A program made the translations under genes and the position numbers. This document shows positions 1 to 9,180 of a DNA stretch of 43,298 nt, piece by piece. Each line of letters opens with the position of its first letter. Positions within the stretch are counted from its first letter, which is position 1. This stretch comes from Aurantimonas marianensis (GTDB lineage: Bacteria; Pseudomonadota; Alphaproteobacteria; Rhizobiales; Rhizobiaceae): NCBI RefSeq assembly GCF_024195285.1, contig NZ_JALHBS010000109.1, positions 1-43,298 on the forward strand, written 5' to 3'. Under the pieces are notes generated by a model. It saw only the letters and a list, made by a program, of their open reading frames with translations. It ran no database searches and was not told the origin of the DNA.

Positions 1-407
1 TACATACGGAAGAGGTCGCCGGCGAAGAGCCCCGCCTCGGACCCGCCTGTGCCTGCCCTGATTTCCAGGATGACACCTTTTTCGTCGGCCGCGTCCCTGG
101 GCAACAGCAGAATGCGAATCTCGTCGGTGAGTTCGGCGAGACGCGCCTTCAACTCGTCGATCTCGGTCTCGGCGAGGCCGCGCATCTCGCGATCGGCGGA
201 CGGGTCGTCGAGCAGCGAGCGGGAATCGGCGAGTTCCCGCTCCACCTTGCGATAAGAGCGGATCGCCGCGACCACCGCCTCAAGGCCGGAATATTCCGCG
301 GCGAGCTTGGAATAGACGTCGTGAGGCGGCCCCTTGGCCATCTCGTTCTCGAGATGACCGAAACGGGCCAGGATCTCATCAAGGGTTGAATTCGGCAGCG
401 TCGCCAT
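1..407 (-). CDS. prfA: Peptide chain release factor 1 (5' part, cut by window edge)
   Basis: This is the N-terminal 135 residues of a class I release factor, which recognises UAA/UAG stop codons and triggers peptidyl-tRNA hydrolysis on the ribosome. Reading from ATG at 407, the protein has the helical N-terminal domain and then reaches the family signature [11 protein letters not shown] followed by [11 protein letters not shown], where the window ends. The catalytic GGQ loop and the stop-codon-reading PxT motif lie outside the window. Position 85 bases downstream of ptsP on the same strand suggests one transcript, lysC-ptsP-prfA, an order that I recall from other Hyphomicrobiales. The signature sequence makes the identity secure. 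Truncation is due to the window edge, not mutation. Confidence 0.95.
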   Translation of the reverse strand, partial: MATLPNSTLDEILARFGHLENEMAKGPPHDVYSKLAAEYSGLEAVVAAIRSYRKVERELADSRSLLDDPSADREMRGLAETEIDELKARLAELTDEIRILLLPRDAADEKGVILEIRAGTGGSEAGLFAGDLFRM

Positions 408-492
408 AATGTCCTGAAGCTGATGTCAACGTGAATGGAGCGCGGCTGGCCGCGGCGAAGAAGCGAAACGAGCCGGCGGCCACAGCGGTCCG

Positions 493-2742
493 CTAAACCG
501 GGATTCCGTTGGCTTCGGCGAAATCGACGAGAAGCTGTCGCGGACTGGCCGCCGGATGACCGCCGTCGAGTTGCCGCGCCAGCGCCTCGGAAAGCTTTTC
601 CGCCTCCAGCTCGACGATCATCGCCTTCACCGGACCGATCGAGGGCGGCGACATGGATATGGAGCGGAAGCCGAGTCCGATCAACGCCATCGCCGAAAGC
701 GGACGACCGGCCATCTCGCCGCACAGCGTCACCGGAACATCGTGACGCTGCCCGGCATCGACGATCAACTTCAACGCCCGCAGGAACGGCGCCGACAAAT
801 CGTCGAAGCGGGTGGCGACACGCGCATTGCCCCGGTCGACGGCGTAGAAGAACTGGAAGAGGTCGTTCGAGCCGACGGACACGAAATCGAGCAATTCCAT
901 CAGTTCGTCGAGCTGGAACAAGAGCCCCGGCACCTCGATCATCGCGCCGACCTTCAGCCGGTTCGGCATGACATGGCCAAAGCGCGTCAGATGCTTGAAC
1001 TCGCGGCGGATCATCTCGCGCGCCTGCCGCAGCTCCGTCACCTCCGTCACCATCGGGAACATGACGCGCAGTTCGCGCCCCGCGGCGGCCTTCAGCAGCG
1101 CCCGCAGCTGGGTGCGCATCAGGCCGGGACGATCGAGGGCAAGCCGCAGCGCCCGGTAGCCCAGCGCCGGGTTCTCCTCCGGCGACTGGCTGAGATAGGG
1201 CAGCAGCTTGTCGCCGCCGACATCCAGCGTGCGAAACGTCACCGGCCGGCCGTTGGCCGCATCGAGCACCGCCGAATAAAGCCGCTCCTGATCGCGAGCG
1301 CGCGGCATCGTCGAGGCCACCATGAACTGAAGTTCGGTGCGGAACAGGCCAATGCCTTCCGCCCCCGCCGCGTCGAGTTGCGGCAGGTCCACGAGAAGGC
1401 CGGCGTTCATCTGCAGGCTGATCGGCACGCCGTCCTTGGTCTCGGTCGGCACATCGCGCAGCGAATGATAGCGTTCCTGGCGCTTGGCCCGGAATGTCAC
1501 CTTGTCGGAATAGAGCGCCTCGAGCTCCGGCCGCGGGCGCAGATGAACGCTGCCGTCCTCGCCGTCGACGATGATCGAATCGCGGTTCTCCGACATCGAG
1601 ACCGCGCCCTTGACCTGACCAACGACCGGAATTCCCAGCGCCCGCGCCACGATGACGACATGGCTGGTCGCCGCGCCCTCTTCCAGCACCAGCCCGCGAA
1701 TGTCATCCCGGCGATAGTCGAGCAGCTCCGCTGCGCCCATCGAACGCGCGACGATGATGGCGTCGGCATTCTCCGTGCCGGCGTGGTCATCGCGGCCGAT
1801 CAACTGGCGCAGCAACCGGTTGGCGAGATCGTCGAAATCATGCAGCCGCTCGCGAATATACGGATCGGTCATGTGCATCATGCGGGCCCGCATGTCCGAC
1901 TGCACCTTCTCGACCGCGGCTTCCGCGGTCAGTCCGTTGCGCACGGCCTCCTCCAGCCGGCGCACCCAGCCCCGGTCATGGGCGAACATGCGGTAGGCCT
2001 CCAGCACGGCCCGGTGCTCGCCCTCGCCCGCCACGTCCCGGCGCGACAGCATGTTCTCGATCGACACCCTGAGGATACCGAGCGCCTTGTCGAGACGTTC
2101 GACCTCCGCGTCCATGTCCTCGTTGAACAGGTTGGTGACGACCACCCGCGGCTCGTGCAGAACCACCTTGCCAAGGCCGATGCCGTCCGACAGGGCAACG
2201 CCATCGAAACTGACCGGCCGCGACAGATCGAGCGCGACGCCGGGACGCTGCAGGCCCTCCAGACTGCCGGCCGCGATCATCTCGGCAACGACCATTGCCA
2301 CCGTCTCCAGCGCCTCGGACTCTTCGTCGCGATAGATCCGCGCGGATTTGTTCTGGACGACGAGCACGCCGAGGGTCCGCCCAGCCCGCAGGATCGGCAC
2401 ACCCAGGAAGGAGTGGAAGATCTCCTCCCCGGTTTCCGGCAGATAGGTGAAGGCCGGGTGTTTCTGCGCCTCGGACAGGTTCAGCGGCCGCGCCGTCGCC
2501 GCGATGGTGCCGACCAGTCCCTCGCCCAGCGTGAGTTGGGCGAGGTGGACGGCGCCCGGATTGAGACCCTCGGTGGCATAGAGCTCCAGGACGGCGTCGG
2601 CCCGCAGGACGTAAAGCGAGCAGACCTCGGCCACCATGTTCTGCGCGATCGAGCGGACAATCTGGTCGAGGCGCGCCTGTGCGTCGAGAGGCTCGGCCAT
2701 GAGCTCCCGGATGCGGCGCATGAGGACGCGCGGACCTGACAT
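493..2742 (-). CDS. ptsP: Phosphoenolpyruvate-protein phosphotransferase PtsP (EI-Ntr)
   Basis: First enzyme of the nitrogen-related phosphotransferase system: it autophosphorylates from PEP and passes phosphate to NPr and EIIA-Ntr in the cytoplasm. The 749-residue protein has an N-terminal GAF domain (about residues 15-165), which sets EI-Ntr apart from sugar EI, then the PEP-utiliser N-terminal region, the phosphohistidine domain (GAATSHVVIVARALG, His acceptor), and a C-terminal PEP-binding barrel with GIGLFRTELQFM, VGSNDLFQFFYAVDR and the catalytic Cys in LCGEMAG. A GTG 33 bases upstream (2775) is an in-frame alternative; I prefer ATG 2742 because the family's conserved N-terminus (GPRVLMRRIREL) starts there. 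It lies downstream of lysC and upstream of prfA, all on the same strand. Confidence 0.95.
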   Translation of the reverse strand: MSGPRVLMRRIRELMAEPLDAQARLDQIVRSIAQNMVAEVCSLYVLRADAVLELYATEGLNPGAVHLAQLTLGEGLVGTIAATARPLNLSEAQKHPAFTYLPETGEEIFHSFLGVPILRAGRTLGVLVVQNKSARIYRDEESEALETVAMVVAEMIAAGSLEGLQRPGVALDLSRPVSFDGVALSDGIGLGKVVLHEPRVVVTNLFNEDMDAEVERLDKALGILRVSIENMLSRRDVAGEGEHRAVLEAYRMFAHDRGWVRRLEEAVRNGLTAEAAVEKVQSDMRARMMHMTDPYIRERLHDFDDLANRLLRQLIGRDDHAGTENADAIIVARSMGAAELLDYRRDDIRGLVLEEGAATSHVVIVARALGIPVVGQVKGAVSMSENRDSIIVDGEDGSVHLRPRPELEALYSDKVTFRAKRQERYHSLRDVPTETKDGVPISLQMNAGLLVDLPQLDAAGAEGIGLFRTELQFMVASTMPRARDQERLYSAVLDAANGRPVTFRTLDVGGDKLLPYLSQSPEENPALGYRALRLALDRPGLMRTQLRALLKAAAGRELRVMFPMVTEVTELRQAREMIRREFKHLTRFGHVMPNRLKVGAMIEVPGLLFQLDELMELLDFVSVGSNDLFQFFYAVDRGNARVATRFDDLSAPFLRALKLIVDAGQRHDVPVTLCGEMAGRPLSAMALIGLGFRSISMSPPSIGPVKAMIVELEAEKLSEALARQLDGGHPAASPRQLLVDFAEANGIPV

Positions 2743-2944
2743 GTCGCTTCTCAACAACGCGGACTTCCGTTTCACGAGTCGCTGCGGCGCCCTACCCGGG
2801 CCAATCCCGGTACGGCACGGCCTGTCTCTACAAGATCACATACTCAGCTTCACTGAGAAACCCACCGGAAGGACGACACCCCATCGCCCGGAAAAACATG
2901 TTGTGGCGCGCCTTTCGGCGACACGAGGGCTTCGCCTTACGACG

Positions 2945-4198
2945 TTAACCCTTGTCGAGACCATAGACCGAATGCAGGGCGCGAACCGCCAGCTCGGTGT
3001 AGTCCCCATCGATCAGGATCGAGATCTTGATCTCGGAGGTGGTGATGGCGCGAATGTTGACGCCACGGTCGGCCAGCGCCTTGAAGGCAGTGGCGGCGAC
3101 GCCCGTATGGCTGCGCATGCCGACCCCGATGACCGAGACCTTGGTCAGCCCCTGTTCGCTCTGGATCGTGTCGTAGCGCATTTCGGCCTTGGCCTTGTCG
3201 AGCACGGCGGTGGCCTTGCCCAGATCGCCGGCCGGAACCGTGAAGGTCATGTCGGTCGAGGCGCCCGATTCCGAGATGTTCTGGACGATCATGTCGACAT
3301 TGACGCCGGCCTCGGCGAGCGGCCCGAAGATCGCCGCCGCTACTCCCGGCTGGTCGGCGACCCGGCGCAGCGAGATCTGCGCTTCGTCCTTGGCATAGGC
3401 GATCCCTGTGACGACCTGCTGTTCCACGATTTCATCCTCGTCGCAAATGAGCGTTCCCGGCGGGTTGTCGAAATCGCCCATGCCGGGCGCGTCGGGGTCG
3501 TCGAAAGACGAACGCACGAAGGTGCGCACCTTGTGCACCATGGCGAGTTCGACGGAGCGGACCTGTAGCACCTTGGCGCCGAGCGAGGCCATCTCCAGCA
3601 TCTCCTCGAAGGAGATGCGGGCCATGCGCCGCGCCTTCGGCTCGATCCGCGGATCGGTGGTGTAGACCCCGTCGACGTCGGTATAGATGTCGCAGCGGTC
3701 GGCGCCCAGCGCCGCGGCAACGGCCACGGCGGATGTATCCGAGCCGCCGCGGCCGAGCGTGGCGATGCGATTGTCGGGCGCGATCCCCTGAAAGCCGGCG
3801 ATGACCGCCACCTGGTTTTCGTCGAACCGCCGAATGATGTCGGAGGCGTCGATCTCCTGGATGCGCGCCGCGCCATGAGCGCCGTCGGTCTGGATGGCGA
3901 TCTGCCAGCCTTGCCAGGAGCGCGCGTTGACCCCCATCGCCTGAAGCGTGATCGCCAGGATTCCGGCGGTCACCTGTTCGCCCGATGCGACGACGGCATC
4001 GTATTCGCGCGCGTCGTGAATCGGCGAGGCCTCGCGGCACCAACCGACGAGTTCATTGGTCTTGCCGGCCATGGCCGAGACCACCACGGCGACGTCGTGA
4101 CCAGAATCGACCTCGCGTTTGACATGCCGCGCGACGTTGCGGATGCGGTCGATGTCAGCGACGGAGGTTCCGCCGAATTTGAGGACGAGACGGGCCAT
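2945..4198 (-). CDS. lysC: Aspartate kinase
   Basis: Phosphorylates L-aspartate, the first step toward lysine, threonine, methionine and diaminopimelate. The 417-residue protein begins MARLVLKFGGTSVADIDRI, the K-F-G-G-T-S kinase signature. It carries the amino-acid kinase fold to about residue 240 (GRGGSDTSAVAVAAALGADR, TDVDGVYTTDPR) and two C-terminal ACT domains (for example ISESGASTDMTFTV and VGMRSHTGVAATAFKALADRG), the usual sites of feedback inhibition by lysine and threonine. The frame is open 36 codons further upstream, but ATG 4198 fits the conserved family N-terminus exactly. About 200 bases separate it from ptsP on the same strand. The 208 bases upstream hold no convincing ORF. Confidence 0.95.
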   Translation of the reverse strand: MARLVLKFGGTSVADIDRIRNVARHVKREVDSGHDVAVVVSAMAGKTNELVGWCREASPIHDAREYDAVVASGEQVTAGILAITLQAMGVNARSWQGWQIAIQTDGAHGAARIQEIDASDIIRRFDENQVAVIAGFQGIAPDNRIATLGRGGSDTSAVAVAAALGADRCDIYTDVDGVYTTDPRIEPKARRMARISFEEMLEMASLGAKVLQVRSVELAMVHKVRTFVRSSFDDPDAPGMGDFDNPPGTLICDEDEIVEQQVVTGIAYAKDEAQISLRRVADQPGVAAAIFGPLAEAGVNVDMIVQNISESGASTDMTFTVPAGDLGKATAVLDKAKAEMRYDTIQSEQGLTKVSVIGVGMRSHTGVAATAFKALADRGVNIRAITTSEIKISILIDGDYTELAVRALHSVYGLDKG

Positions 4199-4406
4199 GA
4201 AAACGGGTTCGATGTCTTTGGGGGACCGAGCCCTTGGGCCCGGTCGGTGGCGGGTGCGGCGAACGCTTGTCATAGCGCGTTCCCGAGATACCCGGTAAAG
4301 GGTCAAGCGGGGGTTCCCTAGCCGATGCGGCCCGCAACTGCAATCGGGGGTCGCCGTTTGAGACCTCGCTGGCGACGCGCGCGCTCTGCCACCGAAGGGC
4401 TTGGGG

Positions 4407-5030
4407 TCAACGTCGGGTTCGATCGCGCCTTATCCCCGCTTTCCTTGCCCCTCGGCCCGTATCGAACGCGAGAGCCACATAACGGGCGTTGCGGTAATGA
4501 ACTTGCAGCCGCCAGCGCCGACGCAGGAAACGCTTGGCGATCATGGTGGCCCGCGCCGGCAAGGTGGCCGCATCGTCGAAGGGGACGATATGATGCAAGA
4601 GGACGATCCGGCCACCCGGTGCGATCGCCTGTTCGAGCGCCGACAGACAATGCCGCAATGCCTTCGGAGACAGGTAGTAAAGCACTTCCGAGACCACGAT
4701 CAGATCGAATGGTCCTGTGGGCATCGCCTCCGGCAGCACGGCCTCGACGAAGGTCACGTTCTCTCGCCCGCTGTTGCGGCGCCGGGCGATGTCCAGGGCG
4801 GTCGCCGAACCGTCCGTCGCTGTCAGGCGCAGGCACCGGTCCGCCAATGCCGCCGTGGTTTCGCCATTGGCGCAGCCCAGCTCCAGCCCTCGGCCATAGC
4901 GGCGGGTTCCGCAGGCTCGCAGCAGGATGCCACGCTTGTAATGCTCGAACGGCGCCTCCGCATAGCGCCACGGGTCCGGATCGGACGCGAACAGCGCCTC
5001 GAATCCCGCGACGTCGATCACCTTCCGCAT
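4407..5030 (-). CDS. NodS-like SAM-dependent methyltransferase
   Basis: A 207-residue class I methyltransferase. The SAM-binding motif I is GLELGCANGETTAALA (about residues 42-57), and a DPWRYAEAPFEHYKR stretch near the N-terminus plus FDLIVVSEVLYYLSPKAL in the middle resemble NodS, the rhizobial N-methyltransferase of lipochito-oligosaccharide signals. Substrate is not determinable from sequence. The start ATG 5030 overlaps the end of the PIG-L gene by 13 bases, so it is the last gene of a four-gene coupled operon. The same frame stays open upstream but that part is an antisense or out-of-frame shadow of the PIG-L gene. The NodS resemblance is my reading of motifs; other small-molecule N- or O-methyltransferases look similar. 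Confidence 0.85.
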   Translation of the reverse strand: MRKVIDVAGFEALFASDPDPWRYAEAPFEHYKRGILLRACGTRRYGRGLELGCANGETTAALADRCLRLTATDGSATALDIARRRNSGRENVTFVEAVLPEAMPTGPFDLIVVSEVLYYLSPKALRHCLSALEQAIAPGGRIVLLHHIVPFDDAATLPARATMIAKRFLRRRWRLQVHYRNARYVALAFDTGRGARKAGIRRDRTRR

Positions 5031-5728
5031 GGCTGCCAATAGATCTCTTCGGTTCCGGTCAGCCGTTCGATCGTGGCTGCGGTCAGTCGAAATCCTTGCG
5101 GGTCGTCGGCGATCAGATTCGTCGTCTGTGAGATATGCGCCGCCACGGCCGACCGCTTGGCCGCCTGATATGGCGTAATATCGAGGCGACATTCGACCAT
5201 TTCGCCCGAGCGGGGCCGATCGCCGGCCGCGCCCAGTTCGTCCAGCCAGATCGCGTATTCGAGCTGCAACGGCCGCTGGCCCGCCAGCGCCGCCGTGACC
5301 AACCGCCAACCGTCCCGGTGATCGCGATGCGGATCGCGGCGCCACGGCAGAAGAACGAGGTCAGGCCGGAAATCACTGACGATTTCCACCACCTTGCTTT
5401 CGGCTTCGCGCCAAAGCGCGGTGCCCTCCGCTGGCATATCGGCGTCGCGCAAACGCAGGAAGCTGCGTGGATGGTCGGCGGCGCCGAGGCATTCCAGGGC
5501 ATTCGACGCTTCGACTTCGCGCTGGGCGGCCAATCGCTCCCGAGACCATGTGGCGGAACCGGGGTGCGACGCGCCGCCGTCGGTGACGAAGATCGTGTGG
5601 GTCTGCCGTCCGCCCGCCGCGACGCTGGCGATCGCTCCGCCGCAGCCCAGCGACTCGTCGTCGGGATGCGGCGCGACGACGAGAACCCGCTCGGCCGCGA
5701 ATGCCCGTGGTGGTCCTGGGTCGGTCAT
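5018..5728 (-). CDS. PIG-L (LmbE) family deacetylase
   Basis: A 236-residue zinc-dependent deacetylase of the PIG-L/LmbE family, whose members remove N-acetyl groups from GlcNAc in substrates such as GlcNAc-phosphatidylinositol, GlcNAc-inositol (MshB) and malyl-GlcNAc (BshB). The N-terminal zinc motif VVAPHPDDESLGCGG (residues 18-32) and the later zinc or catalytic histidines in RRDPHRDHRDG are intact. ATG 5728 overlaps the stop of the acyl-CoA dehydrogenase gene (ATGA), and its 3' end overlaps the methyltransferase start. The reading frame extends much further upstream but only as an overlap shadow of the dehydrogenase. With a glycosyltransferase in the same operon, de-N-acetylation of a newly made amino-sugar conjugate is a reasonable inference, not shown. 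Confidence 0.9.
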   Translation of the reverse strand: MTDPGPPRAFAAERVLVVAPHPDDESLGCGGAIASVAAGGRQTHTIFVTDGGASHPGSATWSRERLAAQREVEASNALECLGAADHPRSFLRLRDADMPAEGTALWREAESKVVEIVSDFRPDLVLLPWRRDPHRDHRDGWRLVTAALAGQRPLQLEYAIWLDELGAAGDRPRSGEMVECRLDITPYQAAKRSAVAAHISQTTNLIADDPQGFRLTAATIERLTGTEEIYWQPCGR

Positions 5729-6816
5729 GCTCGGCCCCGCGAGCCCGGATGCCAGGTCCCGGCTGCCATTGCTTCGCCGAGGGAACGCAGCGCGCCATCC
5801 GGGTTCGGCTGTCGCAGATAGGTGCGAAGATCCCGGACCAGCCGTTCCAAAGGATGCGGCGCGTTGAACCCTGCGGCGCCAACGGCGCGCTCCGCCGTTT
5901 CCAACACCAGCAAGGCGTTGGCCTCGACCGCGGAACGCGCCGCGTTGGCATAGGCCAGAAGTGCCTTCGCGGGCCCCGCGTCGTCCGGCGCGCTCTCGGC
6001 GGCACCCCAGGCTTCGGCGGCCCGATCGATCCAGCCATAGCCCGACTCCACGGCGATTCCCATGCGCGCCAGACGATGCGACTGGTGGGGGTCGGCGGCC
6101 CGCCCGGTGCTCGTGAGATGCGCCAGGGCGGTATCCAGTACCGCATGCATTCCGCCGACATGCACGGCGGCGAAGCGGATCGCGCCGCCGCTGAACCATG
6201 GCTCGCGGATATAGTCGTCCGGTTGCCCGAGGGCGTGCTCGGCGTCGGCGGTGACCCCCGTCAGGTCGATAATGTGGCTTCCCGACGCCCGCATGCCGAG
6301 CGGTCGCCACCAGGACCGGTCGATCGACGCGGCGGCGAGCGGCGCCAGCATCATCTGGCGACCTGCCGCCGTCGGCGCCGTCACGATCGCCTGCGACAAG
6401 CCGTCGACGCCGGAGGCATAGTTCTTCTTGCCACTATAATGTCCCTTTTCGAGCCGCAGCGGATCGTCCGGCGCGTCGGTGTTCCAGACACCGAACAACT
6501 CCCCCTCCCGCGCCTTGGCGCGATACGCCGCCGCCTGTTCCGACGTCCCGTATCGATAGACCAGCTGCAACGCGTTGACGTGCCCCTCGAAAACCCGGCC
6601 GGTGCTGAGATCGCCGCGGCCGATCGCGGCCAGAAGCCGCAACAGCTGAGCGGTTTCGCCGGAGCCGACCGGCGGGCGGGTGGAATAGCCGCCCGACTCA
6701 AGCACCGCGAATGCCTCATGGGGAAATTCGCCGTCGCGGTCCCGCGCGGCGGCAAGGACGGCGAGGCGATCCGACAATTCCTCCAGTCGCGTCGCTTCGT
6801 ACGGATCATGCCGCAC
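5725..6816 (-). CDS. Acyl-CoA dehydrogenase family flavoprotein
   Basis: A 363-residue protein with the acyl-CoA dehydrogenase fold: helical N-terminal domain (GRGDLSTGRVFEGHVNALQL), a middle beta domain (LFGVWNTDAP, GHYSGKKNYASGVDGLSQAI) and a helical C-terminal domain. Relatives oxidise acyl thioesters or act as flavin mono-oxygenases or desaturases. The typical catalytic Glu could not be assigned by eye, so the reaction is open. It is slightly shorter than canonical family members of about 380. The start is GTG at 6816 with a GGGAG about 8 bases upstream, lying inside the glycosyltransferase 3' end (11-base overlap). The stop overlaps the next ATG by 4 bases. Tight coupling to a PIG-L deacetylase and a glycosyltransferase argues for secondary glycoconjugate metabolism rather than beta-oxidation. 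Confidence 0.85.
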   Translation of the reverse strand: MRHDPYEATRLEELSDRLAVLAAARDRDGEFPHEAFAVLESGGYSTRPPVGSGETAQLLRLLAAIGRGDLSTGRVFEGHVNALQLVYRYGTSEQAAAYRAKAREGELFGVWNTDAPDDPLRLEKGHYSGKKNYASGVDGLSQAIVTAPTAAGRQMMLAPLAAASIDRSWWRPLGMRASGSHIIDLTGVTADAEHALGQPDDYIREPWFSGGAIRFAAVHVGGMHAVLDTALAHLTSTGRAADPHQSHRLARMGIAVESGYGWIDRAAEAWGAAESAPDDAGPAKALLAYANAARSAVEANALLVLETAERAVGAAGFNAPHPLERLVRDLRTYLRQPNPDGALRSLGEAMAAGTWHPGSRGRA

Positions 6817-8020
6817 GGGACGCGCTCCCGAAACCTTTGATCAATTCAGCAAGTTCGGCGATCGCTGCCCCGACCGGAACGGTCGGCGTGGCGTCGGGTT
6901 CGTCGGGGGCGAAGCGCTCGACCAGCCGCTCCGGCGACAGGAGCTGCCCGTCGCGATCATGAAGATCGGCCGGCAGGATGGAAAGACCCGTGGCGACGGT
7001 GGCAAGCGCCGCCGCGTCGTGGTTTGCAAGGGTCCGCAACAGGCGCCGTCGCCGTGCACGTTCGAGAATGGCCGTTGGAGCCTCCACCAGATGCGGATCG
7101 CCGGCTTTTGTCGCGGCGAGCCATTGCGTCAAACAGTCGGCCATACCGCCCACGGCACGACCGGACAGCCGGGCCGAAACCTCGACGACGACCTCCGGAG
7201 CGTGCCGCAGCTTGAAGCCGCTTGAACGGACGGTTGTCACGAAAGCAAGATCCTCCCTGCGACGCGATGCCGGCAGCCCGCCCACCCGATCATACACGTC
7301 GGCCCTGACCGCCAGGCTTCCGCCGGTATGATCCTGATGGCGGGGCCAGGGATCGTGCGGCAGCGGATCGACGATCGCAGTCAGCCGGTCGCTCAACATC
7401 GCAAATTCGTGCTGGTCGCGCGCGCGCCGCAGAAACGCCGGCCCCAACAGCGCTTCTTCCCTCACATTGCCGACGAGCCGCCCCCCCACGAGGGCGGCGC
7501 CCTCAAAAATCGCGGCCAGATTGGCATCGACCCAATTGGGCGCCGGCACAGCGTCGGCATCGGTCGTCAGCAGCACAGCCAGATCGCGCAGCGGGCAGAG
7601 CGCGCGGGCTGTTTCCATCGCGAGCCGCCGCGCCGTGCCGACATGCGCCTCCGCCGGGCCGAATTCCACGGTGATGGCATGTAGCTCGATGCCCGCATGC
7701 TTGTCGGCCTCGCGGCAGGCGGCCGCAAGCGAGTCGTCGCGACAATTGTTGAGGATCAGCACGACCGGGAGCCGATCACGGGTTCTTTCGCACCAGCTCT
7801 GGGTCGCCAGCGCGCGGATCAGACCCGGCAGCCGTCGCGCCTCGTCGCGCGCCGGAACGGCCACGATAGGCCGCAGATCGACGCCCGCCCGATCCCCGGC
7901 GAACGACGAGAAGAAAGGACGGGGCACGAAGGCGAGCGGATCGCCCCTCGCACCCGATGAGCGCGACGGCCGGCGGCTACCGACCGCGTCGGCCCTAATG
8001 GTTTTCTCTTCGCGCGACAT
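6806..8020 (-). CDS. Glycosyltransferase family 2 protein
   Basis: A 404-residue GT-A fold glycosyltransferase. After about 45 variable residues comes PIVAVPARDEARRLPGLIRA, the nucleotide-sugar entry strand; a metal-binding acidic motif follows in LLTTDADAVPAPNWVDANLA, and a later GGLPASRRREDLAFV segment fits the acceptor-side ED motif of GT2 enzymes. No clear membrane segments are present, so a cytoplasmic or peripheral enzyme is likely. ATG 8020 is the first gene of the four-gene operon and faces ubiG across a 193-base divergent gap. The frame is open upstream over ubiG but in antisense. Sugar donor and acceptor cannot be told from sequence. Confidence 0.88.
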   Translation of the reverse strand: MSREEKTIRADAVGSRRPSRSSGARGDPLAFVPRPFFSSFAGDRAGVDLRPIVAVPARDEARRLPGLIRALATQSWCERTRDRLPVVLILNNCRDDSLAAACREADKHAGIELHAITVEFGPAEAHVGTARRLAMETARALCPLRDLAVLLTTDADAVPAPNWVDANLAAIFEGAALVGGRLVGNVREEALLGPAFLRRARDQHEFAMLSDRLTAIVDPLPHDPWPRHQDHTGGSLAVRADVYDRVGGLPASRRREDLAFVTTVRSSGFKLRHAPEVVVEVSARLSGRAVGGMADCLTQWLAATKAGDPHLVEAPTAILERARRRRLLRTLANHDAAALATVATGLSILPADLHDRDGQLLSPERLVERFAPDEPDATPTVPVGAAIAELAELIKGFGSASRAA

Positions 8021-8152
8021 AGTGATCTGCCATCGTGTCGGAACCGAGCCGAAACATCGAACCGCACCGCCGCGTTCCCCCGCCAATCCGGCCAAATCGT
8101 TACCCGACTTCCCAAACCACTCGCCCGCGCGGGCGTCGGTCGGCTCACCGGC

Positions 8153-8181
8153 TTGACTTTGGACCTTGCGGCGGAACATGC
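8153..8181 (+). promoter_or_regulatory. Possible ubiG promoter
   Basis: TTGACT at 8153-8158 is a near-consensus -35. The hexamer 17 bases further on, ACATGC at 8176-8181, is a poor -10. It would start transcription about 25 bases before the preferred ubiG ATG. Only the -35 is convincing. Confidence 0.3.
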
Positions 8182-8213
8182 GCACGGACATCGGCAAGAC
8201 GGACGAGGGTCGA

Positions 8214-8963
8214 ATGAACACCAGCGGAAGCACGACGATCGACGCGGACGAAGTGGAGCGCTTCTCGCGCCTCGCCCAGGAATGGTGGAATCCGGCTGGC
8301 AAGTTCAAGCCGCTCCACAAGTTCAATCCCGTCCGGCTGGAATATATTCGCGAACAGCTGGCGATGAATTTCGACCGCGACGTGCGGAGCGCGCGCCCCT
8401 TCGAGGGGCTGTCGGTGCTCGATATCGGCTGCGGTGGGGGCCTTATCTGCGAGCCGATGGCAAGGCTCGGCGCCAGTGTCGTCGGCGCGGACGCGTCGGA
8501 AACCAATATCGAGGTGGCGAAGATCCATGCTGCCGAGAGCGGCCTTACGATCGACTATCGCGCGACCACCGCCGAGGCCATCGCTGAGGGCGGCGAGCGC
8601 TTCGACGTCGTTCTGGCTCTCGAAGTCGTCGAACACGTCGCCGATGTCAAGCTGTTTCTGACGTCCTGCGCGCGGATGGTGAAGCCCGGCGGCCTGTTGT
8701 TCGTCGCAACGATCAACCGGACGCTGAAGGCGCTCGGCTTCGCGATCGTCGGCGCCGAATATGTGCTTGGCTGGCTGCCCAGGGGCACCCACCAATACGC
8801 CAAGCTCGTGCGACCGGAAGAAATCGCGGCACCGGCCGAACGGGCCGGGCTGTCGATGATCGATGAGACGGGTGTCGTCTATCATCCGCTGGCCGACGCA
8901 TGGCGACGGTCGCGCGATCTCGACGTCAATTACATGGTGCTGGCGCGGCGCCCGAGCGGCTGA
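8214..8963 (+). CDS. ubiG: Bifunctional 2-polyprenyl-6-hydroxyphenol methylase / 3-demethylubiquinol 3-O-methyltransferase
   Basis: Carries out both O-methylations in ubiquinone biosynthesis at the membrane surface. The 249-residue protein has the family N-terminus ([19 protein letters not shown]), SAM motif [20 protein letters not shown], and [17 protein letters not shown] downstream, all typical of UbiG. I chose ATG 8214 over an in-frame ATG at 8166 because GAGGG lies 5-8 bases before it and it gives the usual family length. In relatives I remember, ubiG faces lysC directly; here the four-gene glycoconjugate operon lies between them. Confidence 0.93.
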   Translation: MNTSGSTTIDADEVERFSRLAQEWWNPAGKFKPLHKFNPVRLEYIREQLAMNFDRDVRSARPFEGLSVLDIGCGGGLICEPMARLGASVVGADASETNIEVAKIHAAESGLTIDYRATTAEAIAEGGERFDVVLALEVVEHVADVKLFLTSCARMVKPGGLLFVATINRTLKALGFAIVGAEYVLGWLPRGTHQYAKLVRPEEIAAPAERAGLSMIDETGVVYHPLADAWRRSRDLDVNYMVLARRPSG

Positions 8964-9180
8964 AAGCCCGATCGGCGCCATCGAATAGATCCCCGTCACC
9001 GCAGCTTCGCATGAGCCTTTGACGAAAAACGGGGGATAATCGACCAAACTCGCGACAGGCAAGCTGCGCGCAAGCTTCCGACCGCATTGTCCGGTTGCGG
9101 GCGCGCGGTGCGTGCACAACCACAGACATCAAAATCTGACGGGAACCGGCACGTGTAGACGAGCGAATTTGGAGGGCGAG

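Noticed and set aside
556-2739. Very long plus-strand open frame (over 700 codons) opposite ptsP
   Set aside because: It is an antisense shadow caused by high GC and the codon bias of ptsP; composition is Arg/Gln/His-rich, with no family motif, and PtsP is unmistakable on the other strand.
8145-9119. 324-codon minus-strand frame across ubiG
   Set aside because: Antisense to a clear UbiG; no family signature.
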